Source of the DNA: Mayfieldus profundus
GTDB taxonomy: Bacteria > Actinomycetota > Thermoleophilia > Solirubrobacterales > 70-9
Assembly: GCA_038040325.1 (NCBI GenBank)
Contig: JBBPIM010000035.1
Coordinates: 1-19,214 of the forward strand
DNA: 19,214 bases
Direction of reading: 5' to 3'
Part shown: piece after piece, positions 1 through 6,697 of the stretch
Position numbering within the stretch: position 1 is the first letter of the stretch
How the letters are laid out: each line of letters begins with the position of its first letter
Notes under the pieces: model-generated
The model's database searches: none
The model's input: only the letters and a program-made list of their open reading frames with translations
Told to the model about the DNA's origin: nothing
Made by a program: the position numbers and the translations under genes

Positions 1-1616
1 TCGCGCTCGCGGTCGATCGCCGGGTTGGTGACGACGGCGACCGTCTCCTTGAAGTAGTCGGCAAGGTTCTGGCGCTCGGGCGAGAGCGCGGCGAGCGGGC
101 CGTCGTAGCCCAGCGAGCCGATCGGCTCGGCGCCGTTGGAGGCCATCTGCTGGACCAGCTTGACGTCGTCGCGCTGCCAACCGAACCCGGCGAGCACACG
201 GTCCTCGACCTTGACCGGCTCCTCGGGGCCCGCCTCGGCGTAGCCGGGGATCTCGGTCCCCTCGAGCGGGCCGCCGGTGTTGAGCGCGCGGTCATAGCCG
301 GCGGCATCGGAGGCGCCACTGCGCTCCAGCCAGCGCGCGCGGACGATCCGCTGCATCTCTTCGTGGGGGTGAAGCGTCGAGCTGCGCCGATCGCGGTCGA
401 TCAGGACCAGCGTCTTCTCGCCCGGGGCGAGCGGCTTGGGCTCGGCGACCATCTCGTGGACCGAGACCACGCCCGGCTCGGAGCTGAACACGAAGTCGTC
501 GGCCGTCTCGACCTGCCAGAGCGGGCGCAGGCCGAGCGCATCGACCGAGAACACGCACTCGTCGTGGTGGCGGGCGATCAGCGCCACCGGTCCCTGCGCA
601 AACGGGCCCATCGTCTGCCGCAGGTACATGTAGAAGGGGTGGATCTCCTCCGGCAGGAAGCGGATCTCATCGACGATCGGAGGCACGATCATCTCCATCG
701 CCTCGGCGAGGCTGAGGCCGTCGCGGCGGATCAGCGTGTCGATCACGCGGTTGAGGTCCTGCGAGTCCGAGCAGCCGGGCTCGATCGGCACGCCGAGCAT
801 GCGCGCCTCCTGGCGAAGCTGCTCGATGGTGTTGATCTCGCCGTTGTGGCCGAGCACCGAGAACGGCTGCACGCGCTTGAACGAGGGCCAGGTATTGGTC
901 GAGTAGCGGTTGTGTCCGAAGCAGCCCACCGTCTCGAAACGCTCGTCATGCAGGTCGGGGTAGTACTCGCCCAGCACCTTCGGCGCGCCCATCACCTTGT
1001 AGACGCAGGTCGAGGCGGAGAGGGAGGGAATGTGGACGGCGAGCTTTTGCTCGAGCTCAATCAGCAGGTCGAACAGCACGCGGTCGCGCCGCTCGACGTC
1101 GGCGACCAGCCCGGCGACCTGCCAGAAGTGGGGCTCCTCCTCGCGCGCGGTCGCGCCCAGCGCCTGCGAGTCGACCACGCCGACCCGCTCGGCGAGGATC
1201 CGGAAGCCGCCCCGGCTGAAGATCTCGCGGGCGTCGTGCTGGACCTTCTCCAGAACCTGCGAGCGCTCCACGAAGACATGGGCGACCGCGAATGCGTCGT
1301 CCAGCGCCAGCGCCGGGTTGTGGCCGCCGGCGCGCACCTCCTCGGCCCAGATCTTGCGCGGGATGTCGACCAGCAGTCCGCAGCCGTCGCCCTCGCCGTC
1401 GACGTTGCCGGCACGGTGAAGCATCTTCTGCAGCGAGGTGATCGCCAGCTCGACCGGCTCGTGGCTGGGGGTGCCGTTGCGCCGCACCGAGGCATAGATC
1501 GCGCACGCGTCTTTGTCCTCGACGCTCGGCGGCGACACGCGGGGACGCCACGGAAGCTCAGGCGAGTAGCGCTCGGGCCGTCCAGACCCTGGCTCGCGAG
1601 ACTGGGGGTGTGCCAT
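1..1616 (-). CDS. gltB: Glutamate synthase large subunit, N-terminal part (partial, runs off left edge)
   Basis: About 538 residues are visible; the 3' part lies outside the window. The product transfers the glutamine amide nitrogen to 2-oxoglutarate, forming glutamate (GOGAT). The visible part is the class II glutamine amidotransferase domain and the beginning of the central domain. Cys38, after Asp-Ala, is the likely N-terminal nucleophile exposed by removal of a 37-residue propeptide. Conserved pieces follow: an H-R-A-G-N...G-D-G-C-G block, R237-Y-S-T-N-T, H257-N-G-E-I-N-T and an S-D-S segment. The last visible residues, V-T-N-P-A-I-D, match the start of the central domain. The ATG at 1616 is chosen because GGAGGT lies 4-5 nt upstream. 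Some stretches (for example F-G-H-N-R-Y rather than F-H-Q-R-Y) differ from the proteobacterial form, so this may be a divergent GOGAT subtype. It is transcribed away from parA. Confidence 0.93.
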   Translation of the reverse strand, partial: MAHPQSREPGSGRPERYSPELPWRPRVSPPSVEDKDACAIYASVRRNGTPSHEPVELAITSLQKMLHRAGNVDGEGDGCGLLVDIPRKIWAEEVRAGGHNPALALDDAFAVAHVFVERSQVLEKVQHDAREIFSRGGFRILAERVGVVDSQALGATAREEEPHFWQVAGLVADVERRDRVLFDLLIELEQKLAVHIPSLSASTCVYKVMGAPKVLGEYYPDLHDERFETVGCFGHNRYSTNTWPSFKRVQPFSVLGHNGEINTIEQLRQEARMLGVPIEPGCSDSQDLNRVIDTLIRRDGLSLAEAMEMIVPPIVDEIRFLPEEIHPFYMYLRQTMGPFAQGPVALIARHHDECVFSVDALGLRPLWQVETADDFVFSSEPGVVSVHEMVAEPKPLAPGEKTLVLIDRDRRSSTLHPHEEMQRIVRARWLERSGASDAAGYDRALNTGGPLEGTEIPGYAEAGPEEPVKVEDRVLAGFGWQRDDVKLVQQMASNGAEPIGSLGYDGPLAALSPERQNLADYFKETVAVVTNPAIDRER

Positions 1617-1678
1617 CAGACCTCCGGTTTCCGCGCCTTCTTCGAGCGGGCACGCGACGGGGTTTTCGGAGCCGGAGA

Positions 1679-1684
1679 AGTATA
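1679..1684 (-). promoter_or_regulatory. Candidate -10 element for gltB
   Basis: On the minus strand this reads TATACT, one mismatch from TATAAT, in an otherwise GC-rich 152-bp divergent intergenic region. Transcription starting about 7 nt downstream would give a leader of roughly 55 nt that includes the GGAGGT ribosome site. No convincing -35 box is visible 16-18 bp upstream, so the call rests on the hexamer and its position. Confidence 0.4.
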
Positions 1685-1732
1685 CGGAGCGGCGCCGGAC
1701 GCATCGGCGGACTCGTGCCCACGTGACCGGAG

Positions 1733-1759
1733 GGGCGATGATCGCCCGCGAAGTAGGAT
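1733..1759 (+). promoter_or_regulatory. Leaderless-type -10 for parA with adjacent inverted repeat
   Basis: TAGGAT at 1754-1759 lies 9 nt before the parA ATG, and there is no Shine-Dalgarno sequence, which fits a leaderless or nearly leaderless transcript. Just upstream, 1733-1747 is a perfect inverted repeat, GGGCGA-TGA-TCGCCC, ending 6 nt before the hexamer, in the position of a promoter spacer. It could be a repressor operator; ParA proteins of some families autoregulate. The function is inferred. Confidence 0.4.
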
Positions 1760-1768
1760 CGACGGCGC

Positions 1769-2560
1769 ATGGCGGTGACGATCGCGATCCTCTCCCAGAA
1801 GGGCGGCACCGGGAAGACCACCATGGCCCGGTCGCTGGCCGACATCTTCCAGCGTGTCGGCTTCGAGACCCTGGCCGTGGATGGGGACCCCCAGGGCAAC
1901 CTCTCGGACTACTTCGACACCGACCCGGCCGCACAGCCGACGCTGGGCGAGGTGCTGGCCGGGCGCGCGAAGGCGGTCGATGCGATCCACGACGGCGTGA
2001 TCCCCGCGAACCTCGGGCTTGCCGAGGCCGAGCTGATGCTGTCAGGCAAGATGGGCCGCGAGCTGACCCTGCGCAATGCGCTTCGCGAGCCGAAGCGCCG
2101 CTACGACGCGATCTTGATCGACTGCCCGCCCACCCTCGGCCTGCTCACCGTCAATGCACTGGTCGCGGCCGACTGCGCGCTGCTCTCGACCGAGGCCGAG
2201 TACTTCTCGTTGCAGGGCGTCGAGCAGGCGCTCGAGGTGGCCGGTCTGGCGCGCGAGAACCTCAACCCGGAGCTGGAGATCCTCGGGATCGTCCTCAACA
2301 TCGCCAACATGCGTACCCGCCACGCCCGCGAGACGCTGGAGACGCTGCAGCAGCACTTCCCGGGCAAGGCGTTCGAGACCGTGATCCGGCGCTCGATCGC
2401 CTATGCGGAGTCGGCCGAGCGCGCGATCCCGATCCTCGACTACCGGCCCGACCGGGGGATCGACTACCTGCGGCTGACCGCGGAGGTGTTCGGGCGGCTG
2501 GAGATGCCCGAGCAGCGGGCTCGGGTCGAGGAAATGGCCGCCGAGCTCACGCCGGCCTAG
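1769..2560 (+). CDS. ParA/Soj-family partition ATPase, orphan (no ParB neighbour)
   Basis: This 263-residue protein belongs to the ParA/MinD P-loop family, which forms ATP-dependent dimers on DNA or membrane to position chromosomes, plasmids or protein complexes. The deviant Walker A motif K11-G-G-T-G-K-T-T carries both the signature lysine (Lys11) and the P-loop lysine (Lys16). Walker A' is D-G-D-P-Q-G-N near residue 40, and Walker B is I-L-I-D-C-P-P near 115. There is no N-terminal helix-turn-helix, so this is the short chromosomal-type form. No parB, parS-like array or rep gene is visible beside it, so it is either an orphan ParA or works with a partner elsewhere. The start has no Shine-Dalgarno but has TAGGAT 9 nt upstream. 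Its TAG stop overlaps the stop codon of the convergent cupin gene within CTAG (2557-2560). Confidence 0.9.
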   Translation: MAVTIAILSQKGGTGKTTMARSLADIFQRVGFETLAVDGDPQGNLSDYFDTDPAAQPTLGEVLAGRAKAVDAIHDGVIPANLGLAEAELMLSGKMGRELTLRNALREPKRRYDAILIDCPPTLGLLTVNALVAADCALLSTEAEYFSLQGVEQALEVAGLARENLNPELEILGIVLNIANMRTRHARETLETLQQHFPGKAFETVIRRSIAYAESAERAIPILDYRPDRGIDYLRLTAEVFGRLEMPEQRARVEEMAAELTPA

Positions 2561-2937
2561 CCCCACCCCATGGGCTCGTAGCCGCTGGAGTGCGGCGCGG
2601 AGACGATCAGCACCTTCGCCGGCTGATCGCTGTCGTTGCGGATCGTGCGGCGCACCTCGGGCGCGACACGGATGAAGGTCCCCGCCGGGGCCTCCTTCTC
2701 GATCCCGTCGACGGCCGCGGTCGCCTTACCCTCCCAGACGATGAAGACCTCCTCGTGGTCGCGCTCGCTCTCGTCGTGCTCGGGGATCTGGCCGCCGGGG
2801 CCGATCTCGACGAAGTTCATCCCGAACGAGCTGACGCCGAGCGACTTGCGGGCGAGGCGCCAGGTGCATTCGCCGGAGCCCTCCATCTCCTCGAACTCGG
2901 TCAGGTTCTCGATCGTGAACCCGTTTACCTCCGGCAT
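2557..2937 (-). CDS. Small single-domain cupin protein
   Basis: The 126-residue product has a cupin beta-barrel signature: G-G-Q-I-P-E-H54-D...D-H61-E-E-V-F-I-V-W-E-G (about 48-70), followed by a second strand region, G-T-F-I-R-V-A-P-E-V-R-R (about 86-97). Cupins of this size are metal-binding enzymes or small-ligand sensors. The second motif has Arg where a histidine is common, so metal binding may be incomplete. No substrate can be assigned. The ATG at 2937 is preferred over an upstream in-frame start because GAGGAGGA lies 7 nt before it. The gene diverges from the SnoaL-like gene across 67 bp and converges on parA with overlapping stop codons. Confidence 0.82.
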   Translation of the reverse strand: MPEVNGFTIENLTEFEEMEGSGECTWRLARKSLGVSSFGMNFVEIGPGGQIPEHDESERDHEEVFIVWEGKATAAVDGIEKEAPAGTFIRVAPEVRRTIRNDSDQPAKVLIVSAPHSSGYEPMGWG

Positions 2938-3004
2938 CGTCTGTCTCCTCCTCGGTCGCGGCTGGAGGTGAGAGGATATTCCGCGGCCACGGCAAGGAGA
3001 GCTG

Positions 3005-3439
3005 ATGAGCGACAACGACTCGCCCGAAGCGCTGCAGGAGACGATCGACCGCTACAACGAGGCCTGGAACGCCCACGACCTCGACGCGATCATGTCGATG
3101 CACGCGCCCGACATGGTGTTCGAGAACCACACCGCGGGTGAGTCCGCGACCGGCGAGGAGGCCCGGTCGCACATCGGCGCGATCTTCGATACCTGGCCCG
3201 ACATTGCCTTCTCGACGCGGCGGCTGTACGTGCGCGACGGGTTGGTGGTTCAGGAGTGGACGGCGACCGCGACGCACCAGAACACGATGCGCCGCGGCGA
3301 CCTGGTCGCGGAGCCGACCGGCAACACGGTGAGCTGGAACGGCCTCGACGTGATCCCCTTCGAGCACGGCCTGGTCAAGCGCAAGGACGTCTACTCCGAC
3401 TCGGTATCGATCCTGCGCCAAGTGGGCTTGATGGACTAA
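3005..3439 (+). CDS. SnoaL-like / NTF2-like family protein
   Basis: This 144-residue protein has the cone-shaped alpha+beta NTF2/SnoaL fold pattern. An N-terminal helix carries Y-N-E-A-W-N-A-H-D-L-D-A (about 18-29). It is followed by M-H-A-P-D-M-V-F-E-N and a helix containing W-P-D-I. The strands end in W-N-G-L-D-V-I-P-F-E and K-R-K-D-V-Y-S-D, the last being typical of SnoaL-like polyketide cyclase relatives. Members are small-molecule isomerases, cyclases or hydrolases, or ligand-binding proteins. No biosynthetic cluster lies nearby, so the substrate is unknown. AAGGAG at 2994-2999 lies 5 nt before the ATG. The TAA stop overlaps the thrB stop on the other strand (CTAA, 3436-3439). Confidence 0.85.
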   Translation: MSDNDSPEALQETIDRYNEAWNAHDLDAIMSMHAPDMVFENHTAGESATGEEARSHIGAIFDTWPDIAFSTRRLYVRDGLVVQEWTATATHQNTMRRGDLVAEPTGNTVSWNGLDVIPFEHGLVKRKDVYSDSVSILRQVGLMD

Positions 3440-4314
3440 AGCTCTGGGACGTCGACGCCGTGCGGCGTGAACGGCAGCCGCCGCACCTCGGCCCAGTCGC
3501 CCGCGCGCCGCTCCAGCTCATCCACCACCTTGCCCGTGTCCTGCCAGGTTGTCCAGACCAGCACCGCCGGTCCCGCACCGGAGATCGTCGCGCCGAGGGC
3601 GCCCAGCTCCGACGCCGACTCGACCAGCTCCATCGAGCGGGGGTAGAGCTCGCGGCGGCGTGGCTGATGGATGCGATCGCGCAGCCCGCGAGCGACCAGG
3701 TTGAGGTCCGCCTGCTGCAGGCCGAGCACCAGCAGCGAAGCGGCGGCGACGTTGGCGACCGCGTCGGCGGTCGGAATCTGCTCGGGGATCGCCTCGCGGG
3801 CCCGCTCGGTCGAGACCTCGTCCGCGGGAATCACCCCCACCGCCTCGAGGCCCTCGGGAGGCTCGAAGCGGGCCGCGGCCGGCGCCCCGTCCTGCTCGCC
3901 GCAGACCACGAAGCCGCCGTAGATCGCCGCGGCGACGTTGTCGGAGTGGCCCTCCAGCTCGGCGGCCCGCATCAGCATCTGCTCGCGGTTGAGCGCCAGC
4001 TCGTAGAGGTGGTCGGCGGCGGCCAGTCCGGCGACGATCGCCGCGGCGCTGGAGCCGAGCCCGCGCGCCGGCGGGATCTCGCTGCGCATGCTGAAGCTGA
4101 GGCCGTCGGCGGGATGCAGCGACTCGAACGCGCGCACCACCAGGTTGTCCCGACCCTCCGGCACCGGCAGGCCACCGGCGTCGAACGAGAATTCCCCGCT
4201 CTCCTCCACCTCGAGCTCGAGAATCAGTGAGACCGCAGCGGCCAGCACGTCATAGCCCGGCCCCAGGTTGGCCGAGGAGGCGGGTACCCGGACCAGGCGT
4301 CGCCGCACGGTCAA
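3436..4314 (-). CDS. thrB: Homoserine kinase
   Basis: This GHMP-superfamily kinase phosphorylates L-homoserine to O-phosphohomoserine, the substrate of threonine synthase. Its 292 residues fit the family's usual length. Motif 1 is R-V-P-A-S-S-A-N-L-G-P-G-Y-D (9-22), the ATP-binding motif 2 is P-P-A-R-G-L-G-S-S-A-A-A (81-92), and C-terminal motif 3 is G-A-T-I-S-G-A-G-P-A-V. The start is uncertain: TTG at 4314 or GTG at 4308, with no Shine-Dalgarno. The upstream redoxin gene ends only 4 nt before the TTG, so translational coupling is likely. thrC and hom lie 1.2-4.5 kb upstream on the same strand, but two thioredoxin-fold genes and an opposite-strand ORF intervene. Confidence 0.93.
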   Translation of the reverse strand: MTVRRRLVRVPASSANLGPGYDVLAAAVSLILELEVEESGEFSFDAGGLPVPEGRDNLVVRAFESLHPADGLSFSMRSEIPPARGLGSSAAAIVAGLAAADHLYELALNREQMLMRAAELEGHSDNVAAAIYGGFVVCGEQDGAPAAARFEPPEGLEAVGVIPADEVSTERAREAIPEQIPTADAVANVAAASLLVLGLQQADLNLVARGLRDRIHQPRRRELYPRSMELVESASELGALGATISGAGPAVLVWTTWQDTGKVVDELERRAGDWAEVRRLPFTPHGVDVPEL

Positions 4315-4318
4315 GGGG

Positions 4319-4855
4319 CTATTTCCACTTGATCGTGCAACCGACCGGCTCGGTCTGCGAGCGCTCGGGCTCGCGGCCCTCGATCACCGCGTCGAGCGCC
4401 TCCCGCAGCCACGCGGCGTCCTGGGAGGGGTCGTCGTATTCGGCGTCGGGGGCGCCGCGGTAGCGCAGCCGCAGGTCGCGGTCGAAGACGAAGACGTCGG
4501 GCGTCCGCTCCGCCCCGAACGCGCGCGCCGCCTCCTGGCTTTGGTCGTGCAGGTAGGGATGCGGCCAGCCACCCTCCTGCTCGACCCGCTGCGCCATCGC
4601 CTCGGGGCCGTCCTGGGGGTAGCGCTCCGCGTCGTTGGAGTTGACCCCAAACACCCGCACCCCTCGGCCCGAGTAATCGCGCGCGACGTCGAGCATGCGG
4701 TCGTGCCAGGCGAGCGCGTAGGGACAGTGGTTGCAGGTCCAGTAGACGACTGTCGCGGCCGCTTCGGGGGACGGCTCGCCCAGCTCGTGGGTTTCGCCCG
4801 AGGTGTCGGGCAGCGCGAACGAGGGCGCCTTGTCGCCGATTCCCAGTCCACTCAC
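4319..4855 (-). CDS. Thioredoxin-fold redoxin (AhpC/TSA-like) with CNHCPY motif
   Basis: The 178-residue protein has a redoxin fold. A leading I-G-D-K-A-P-S-F-A-L-P-D segment is followed by the redox pair Cys41-Asn-His-Cys44-Pro-Tyr, a G-V-N-S-N-D segment and a cis-proline site T-P-D-V-F-V-F-D. The C-terminal P-V-G-C-T-I-K-W-K tail is characteristic of the thioredoxin-family proteins that carry a C-N-H-C-P-Y motif. There is no signal peptide, so it is probably cytoplasmic and acts as a thiol oxidoreductase or peroxidase; the substrate is unknown. The GTG start overlaps the upstream gene's TGA stop (GTGA, 4852-4855), and thrB follows 4 nt after its stop, so the three genes probably form one transcript. 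Confidence 0.87.
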   Translation of the reverse strand: MSGLGIGDKAPSFALPDTSGETHELGEPSPEAAATVVYWTCNHCPYALAWHDRMLDVARDYSGRGVRVFGVNSNDAERYPQDGPEAMAQRVEQEGGWPHPYLHDQSQEAARAFGAERTPDVFVFDRDLRLRYRGAPDAEYDDPSQDAAWLREALDAVIEGREPERSQTEPVGCTIKWK

Positions 4856-5178
4856 TCCGTGCTCACCTCCAGAAGAGCGTCGCGCAGGTCCTCCCGGTCG
4901 GGGAGCGGTGACGTGCGCCCGTCCCGGCCCCGGTAGACCCGGCAGGTTAAGCCGCCGGGCTCTTCGGGGCCGGGAGGCTGCAGATCGCGCCCGTCGAGGC
5001 GGATCGTCGGCGATCCCGGAAACCCGAGCCGCTCGGCCTCGTCCTCGGAGGTCACCTCGATCACATCGACAGCGGCGGGGTCGAGCCCGGCGCGCTCCAT
5101 CTCCTCACGCAGCATCCCCAGCGCCCGTTCCCAGGACGGACACCCCTTCCACCACATCAACTCGATCCTCGGCGGCAC
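4852..5178 (-). CDS. Short thioredoxin-like protein with GCPSW motif
   Basis: The predicted 108-residue product begins V-P-P-R-I-E-L-M-W-W-K-G-C-P-S-W. A beta strand runs into a single redox-type cysteine (Cys13), followed by a helix, then G-S-P-T-I-R-L-D-G-R-D (cis-Pro strand), L-T-C-R-V-Y (Cys79) and a final helix. This matches a family of short actinobacterial thioredoxin-fold proteins, some of which have selenocysteine at the redox site; here both positions are ordinary cysteines. The GTG at 5178 is chosen because homology-like sequence begins there and longer in-frame extensions are Arg/Gly-rich shadow sequence. No clear Shine-Dalgarno is present, so the exact start is soft. It is translationally coupled to the redoxin gene. 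Confidence 0.75.
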   Translation of the reverse strand: MPPRIELMWWKGCPSWERALGMLREEMERAGLDPAAVDVIEVTSEDEAERLGFPGSPTIRLDGRDLQPPGPEEPGGLTCRVYRGRDGRTSPLPDREDLRDALLEVSTE

Positions 5179-5238
5179 CGCCGCAGCTTCGCACAGCCAT
5201 GGACGCGCCAAAGCGGCGCCGAGGCGCGGCCCCTGCGC

Positions 5239-5244
5239 TAGCTT
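5239..5244 (+). promoter_or_regulatory. Leaderless-type -10 before the small secreted ORF
   Basis: TAGCTT lies 9 nt before the ATG at 5254, and no Shine-Dalgarno is present. The arrangement is almost identical to that at 15798-15803 before the CWB2 gene: same hexamer, same spacing, and a following TC. No -35 box is obvious. Confidence 0.35.
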
Positions 5245-5253
5245 TCGCGCCCG

Positions 5254-5511
5254 ATGCGTTCGGGGGACAGGAGCCGGGTCCGAACACGCAGCCTGCCGCG
5301 TGCGCTGCTCGCCGTGCTTGCCCTGTCGTTGCTGGCGGCGGCGACCGCCTGGGCGGCGTTCCCCCAGGATCCGCCCGACGACCCCGCTTTCGACCCGGCC
5401 GAAGAGCCGCCTGCCGCGACCACCTGCCTGAGCGAGTCCGGCGACGCCCAGCAGCACTACCTCTTCTCGAAGATCCCGCAGTGCACGCCCAACGCCCGGG
5501 CCGGCGCGTAA
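5254..5511 (+). CDS. Small secreted protein, possibly a truncated N-terminus of a larger exported protein
   Basis: The 85-residue ORF has strong G/C preference at third codon positions, which supports real coding. Residues 1-35 form a signal peptide: basic N-region, Leu/Ala core about 17-33 and an A-W-A-A cleavage site. The mature part is short and acidic/proline-rich (F-P-Q-D-P-P-D-D-P-A-F-D), with two cysteines and a Y-L-F-S-K-I-P-Q-C-T-P segment near the end. This layout resembles the beginning of some actinobacterial subtilase-type precursors, but no catalytic domain follows. It may therefore be a remnant, or a genuine small exported protein. It sits between thrC and the thioredoxin-like gene, on the opposite strand to both, and ends 15 nt from the thrC stop. 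Confidence 0.55.
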   Translation: MRSGDRSRVRTRSLPRALLAVLALSLLAAATAWAAFPQDPPDDPAFDPAEEPPAATTCLSESGDAQQHYLFSKIPQCTPNARAGA

Positions 5512-5526
5512 GCCAGACCGGTCGGA

Positions 5527-6561
5527 CTAGTCGAACACCGCTCGCTCGACCGCCGCCACGTCGTTGCGGCAGCCGACCACCGACGGCGCCTTGCCGAGCG
5601 CGGTATCGGGGTCCTTGAGCCCGTGGCCGGTCAGCACGCAGACGACCGACTCCGGCGCTTCTCCCCCCTCGGGCGCCGGCAGGCCGTGGGCGAGGATGCC
5701 GGCCACCGAGGCGGCTGAGGCAGGCTCGCAGAAGACTCCCTCGGTGGAGGCGATCCACCGATAGGCGTCGAGGATCTGGTCGTCGGAGACGGCGGCGATC
5801 CGCCCGCGAGAGGCGGTGACCGCGTTCATCGCCTCCTCCCAGCGGGCCGGGTTGCCGATCCGAATCGCCGAGGCGACCGTCTCGGGCTCGTCGATCGGGT
5901 GTCCGTGCACCAGCGGCGCCGCACCCTCGGCCTGAAAGCCGTATAGGACCGGCGACGCGCCTTCGTCCTGAAAGCCGGCCCAGTACGCAGTCACGTTGCC
6001 AGCGTTTCCGACCGGGATCGCCAGCGCCGCAGGTGCCTCTCCCAGCTCGTCGACCACCTCGTAGGCGGCCGTCTTCTGGCCCTCGATGCGGTACGGGTTG
6101 AGCGAGTTGACCAGCTCGATCGGGTGGCGGTCGGCGAGCTCGCGCACGATCGCCAGCGCGTCGTCGAAGTTGCCCTGCAAGGCGACCACCCGCGCGCCAT
6201 GCATCAGCGCCTGGGCGAGCTTGCCGATCGCGATCTTGCCCTCCGGCACGATCACCGCCCCCCTCAATCCGGCCCTCGCGGCGTAGGCCGCCGCGCTCGC
6301 CGCCGTATTGCCCGTCGATGCACAGATGATCGCCTCCGCCCCGCCGCCCTTTGCGCGCGAGACCGCCACCGTCATGCCGCGATCCTTGAAGCTGCCGGTG
6401 GGATTGGTGCCCTCGAACTTCAACCAGACCCGGGCCTCGACCCGTTCGGAAAGGCGAGGCGCTGGTATCAGCGGAGTCGAACCCTCATTGAGGCTGACAA
6501 CGGGGTCGTCCGGCTCCAGGGACAACCGGTCTCGGTACCGCTCGATTAGTGGCTGAGGCAT
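5527..6561 (-). CDS. thrC: Threonine synthase
   Basis: This PLP-dependent fold-type II lyase converts O-phosphohomoserine to L-threonine. The 344-residue form starts M-P-Q-P-L-I-E-R-Y-R-D-R-L, which matches the usual N-terminus of the actinobacterial/archaeal-type enzyme, then S-L-N-E-G-S-T-P-L-I. The PLP lysine is Lys59 in G-S-F-K-D-R-G. The S-T-G-N-T-A-A-S-A motif (82-90) and the phosphate-binding P-V-G-N-A-G-N loop are present. A second in-frame ATG at 6591 would add ten residues; neither start has a clear Shine-Dalgarno. The gene lies downstream of hom, separated by a 136-nt hairpin-containing spacer. It does not overlap its convergent neighbour (gap 5512-5526). Confidence 0.94.
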   Translation of the reverse strand: MPQPLIERYRDRLSLEPDDPVVSLNEGSTPLIPAPRLSERVEARVWLKFEGTNPTGSFKDRGMTVAVSRAKGGGAEAIICASTGNTAASAAAYAARAGLRGAVIVPEGKIAIGKLAQALMHGARVVALQGNFDDALAIVRELADRHPIELVNSLNPYRIEGQKTAAYEVVDELGEAPAALAIPVGNAGNVTAYWAGFQDEGASPVLYGFQAEGAAPLVHGHPIDEPETVASAIRIGNPARWEEAMNAVTASRGRIAAVSDDQILDAYRWIASTEGVFCEPASAASVAGILAHGLPAPEGGEAPESVVCVLTGHGLKDPDTALGKAPSVVGCRNDVAAVERAVFD

Positions 6562-6697
6562 CGCGTGCTGTGGTCGGAGGGGGTCGGGCATGCCCCGAAC
6601 GGTGTGAACGTTCCCGCGCCTCGCGGCAGTCGGAGACCGCCACCGCCCCTCGCGGGAATGTGAGAGAGGGGTATGCCCGGCCCCCATCCCAAGCCCA
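6562..6697 (-). promoter_or_regulatory. hom-thrC intergenic region with strong hairpin
   Basis: This 136-nt spacer holds an 8-bp perfect inverted repeat, TTCCCGCG (6611-6618) with CGCGGGAA (6651-6658). On the minus-strand RNA it encloses an inner hairpin, GGCGGUC-ucc-GACUGCC, with one G-U pair. A second imperfect palindrome, TCGGG-CATGC-CCCGA, lies at 6584-6598 close to the thrC start. No U-tract follows, so a simple intrinsic terminator is unlikely. A cis-acting RNA, a processing site or an extragenic palindromic repeat are alternatives. Confidence 0.45.

Noticed and set aside
363..1778. A 471-codon plus-strand frame opposite gltB
   Set aside because: It is antisense to a clear glutamate synthase with conserved catalytic motifs; the product is low-complexity Arg/Leu/His-rich shadow sequence.
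4852..5178. Selenoprotein candidate
   Set aside because: The thioredoxin-like family has selenocysteine members, but here the redox position is an ordinary Cys codon and the only in-frame TGA is the terminal stop.
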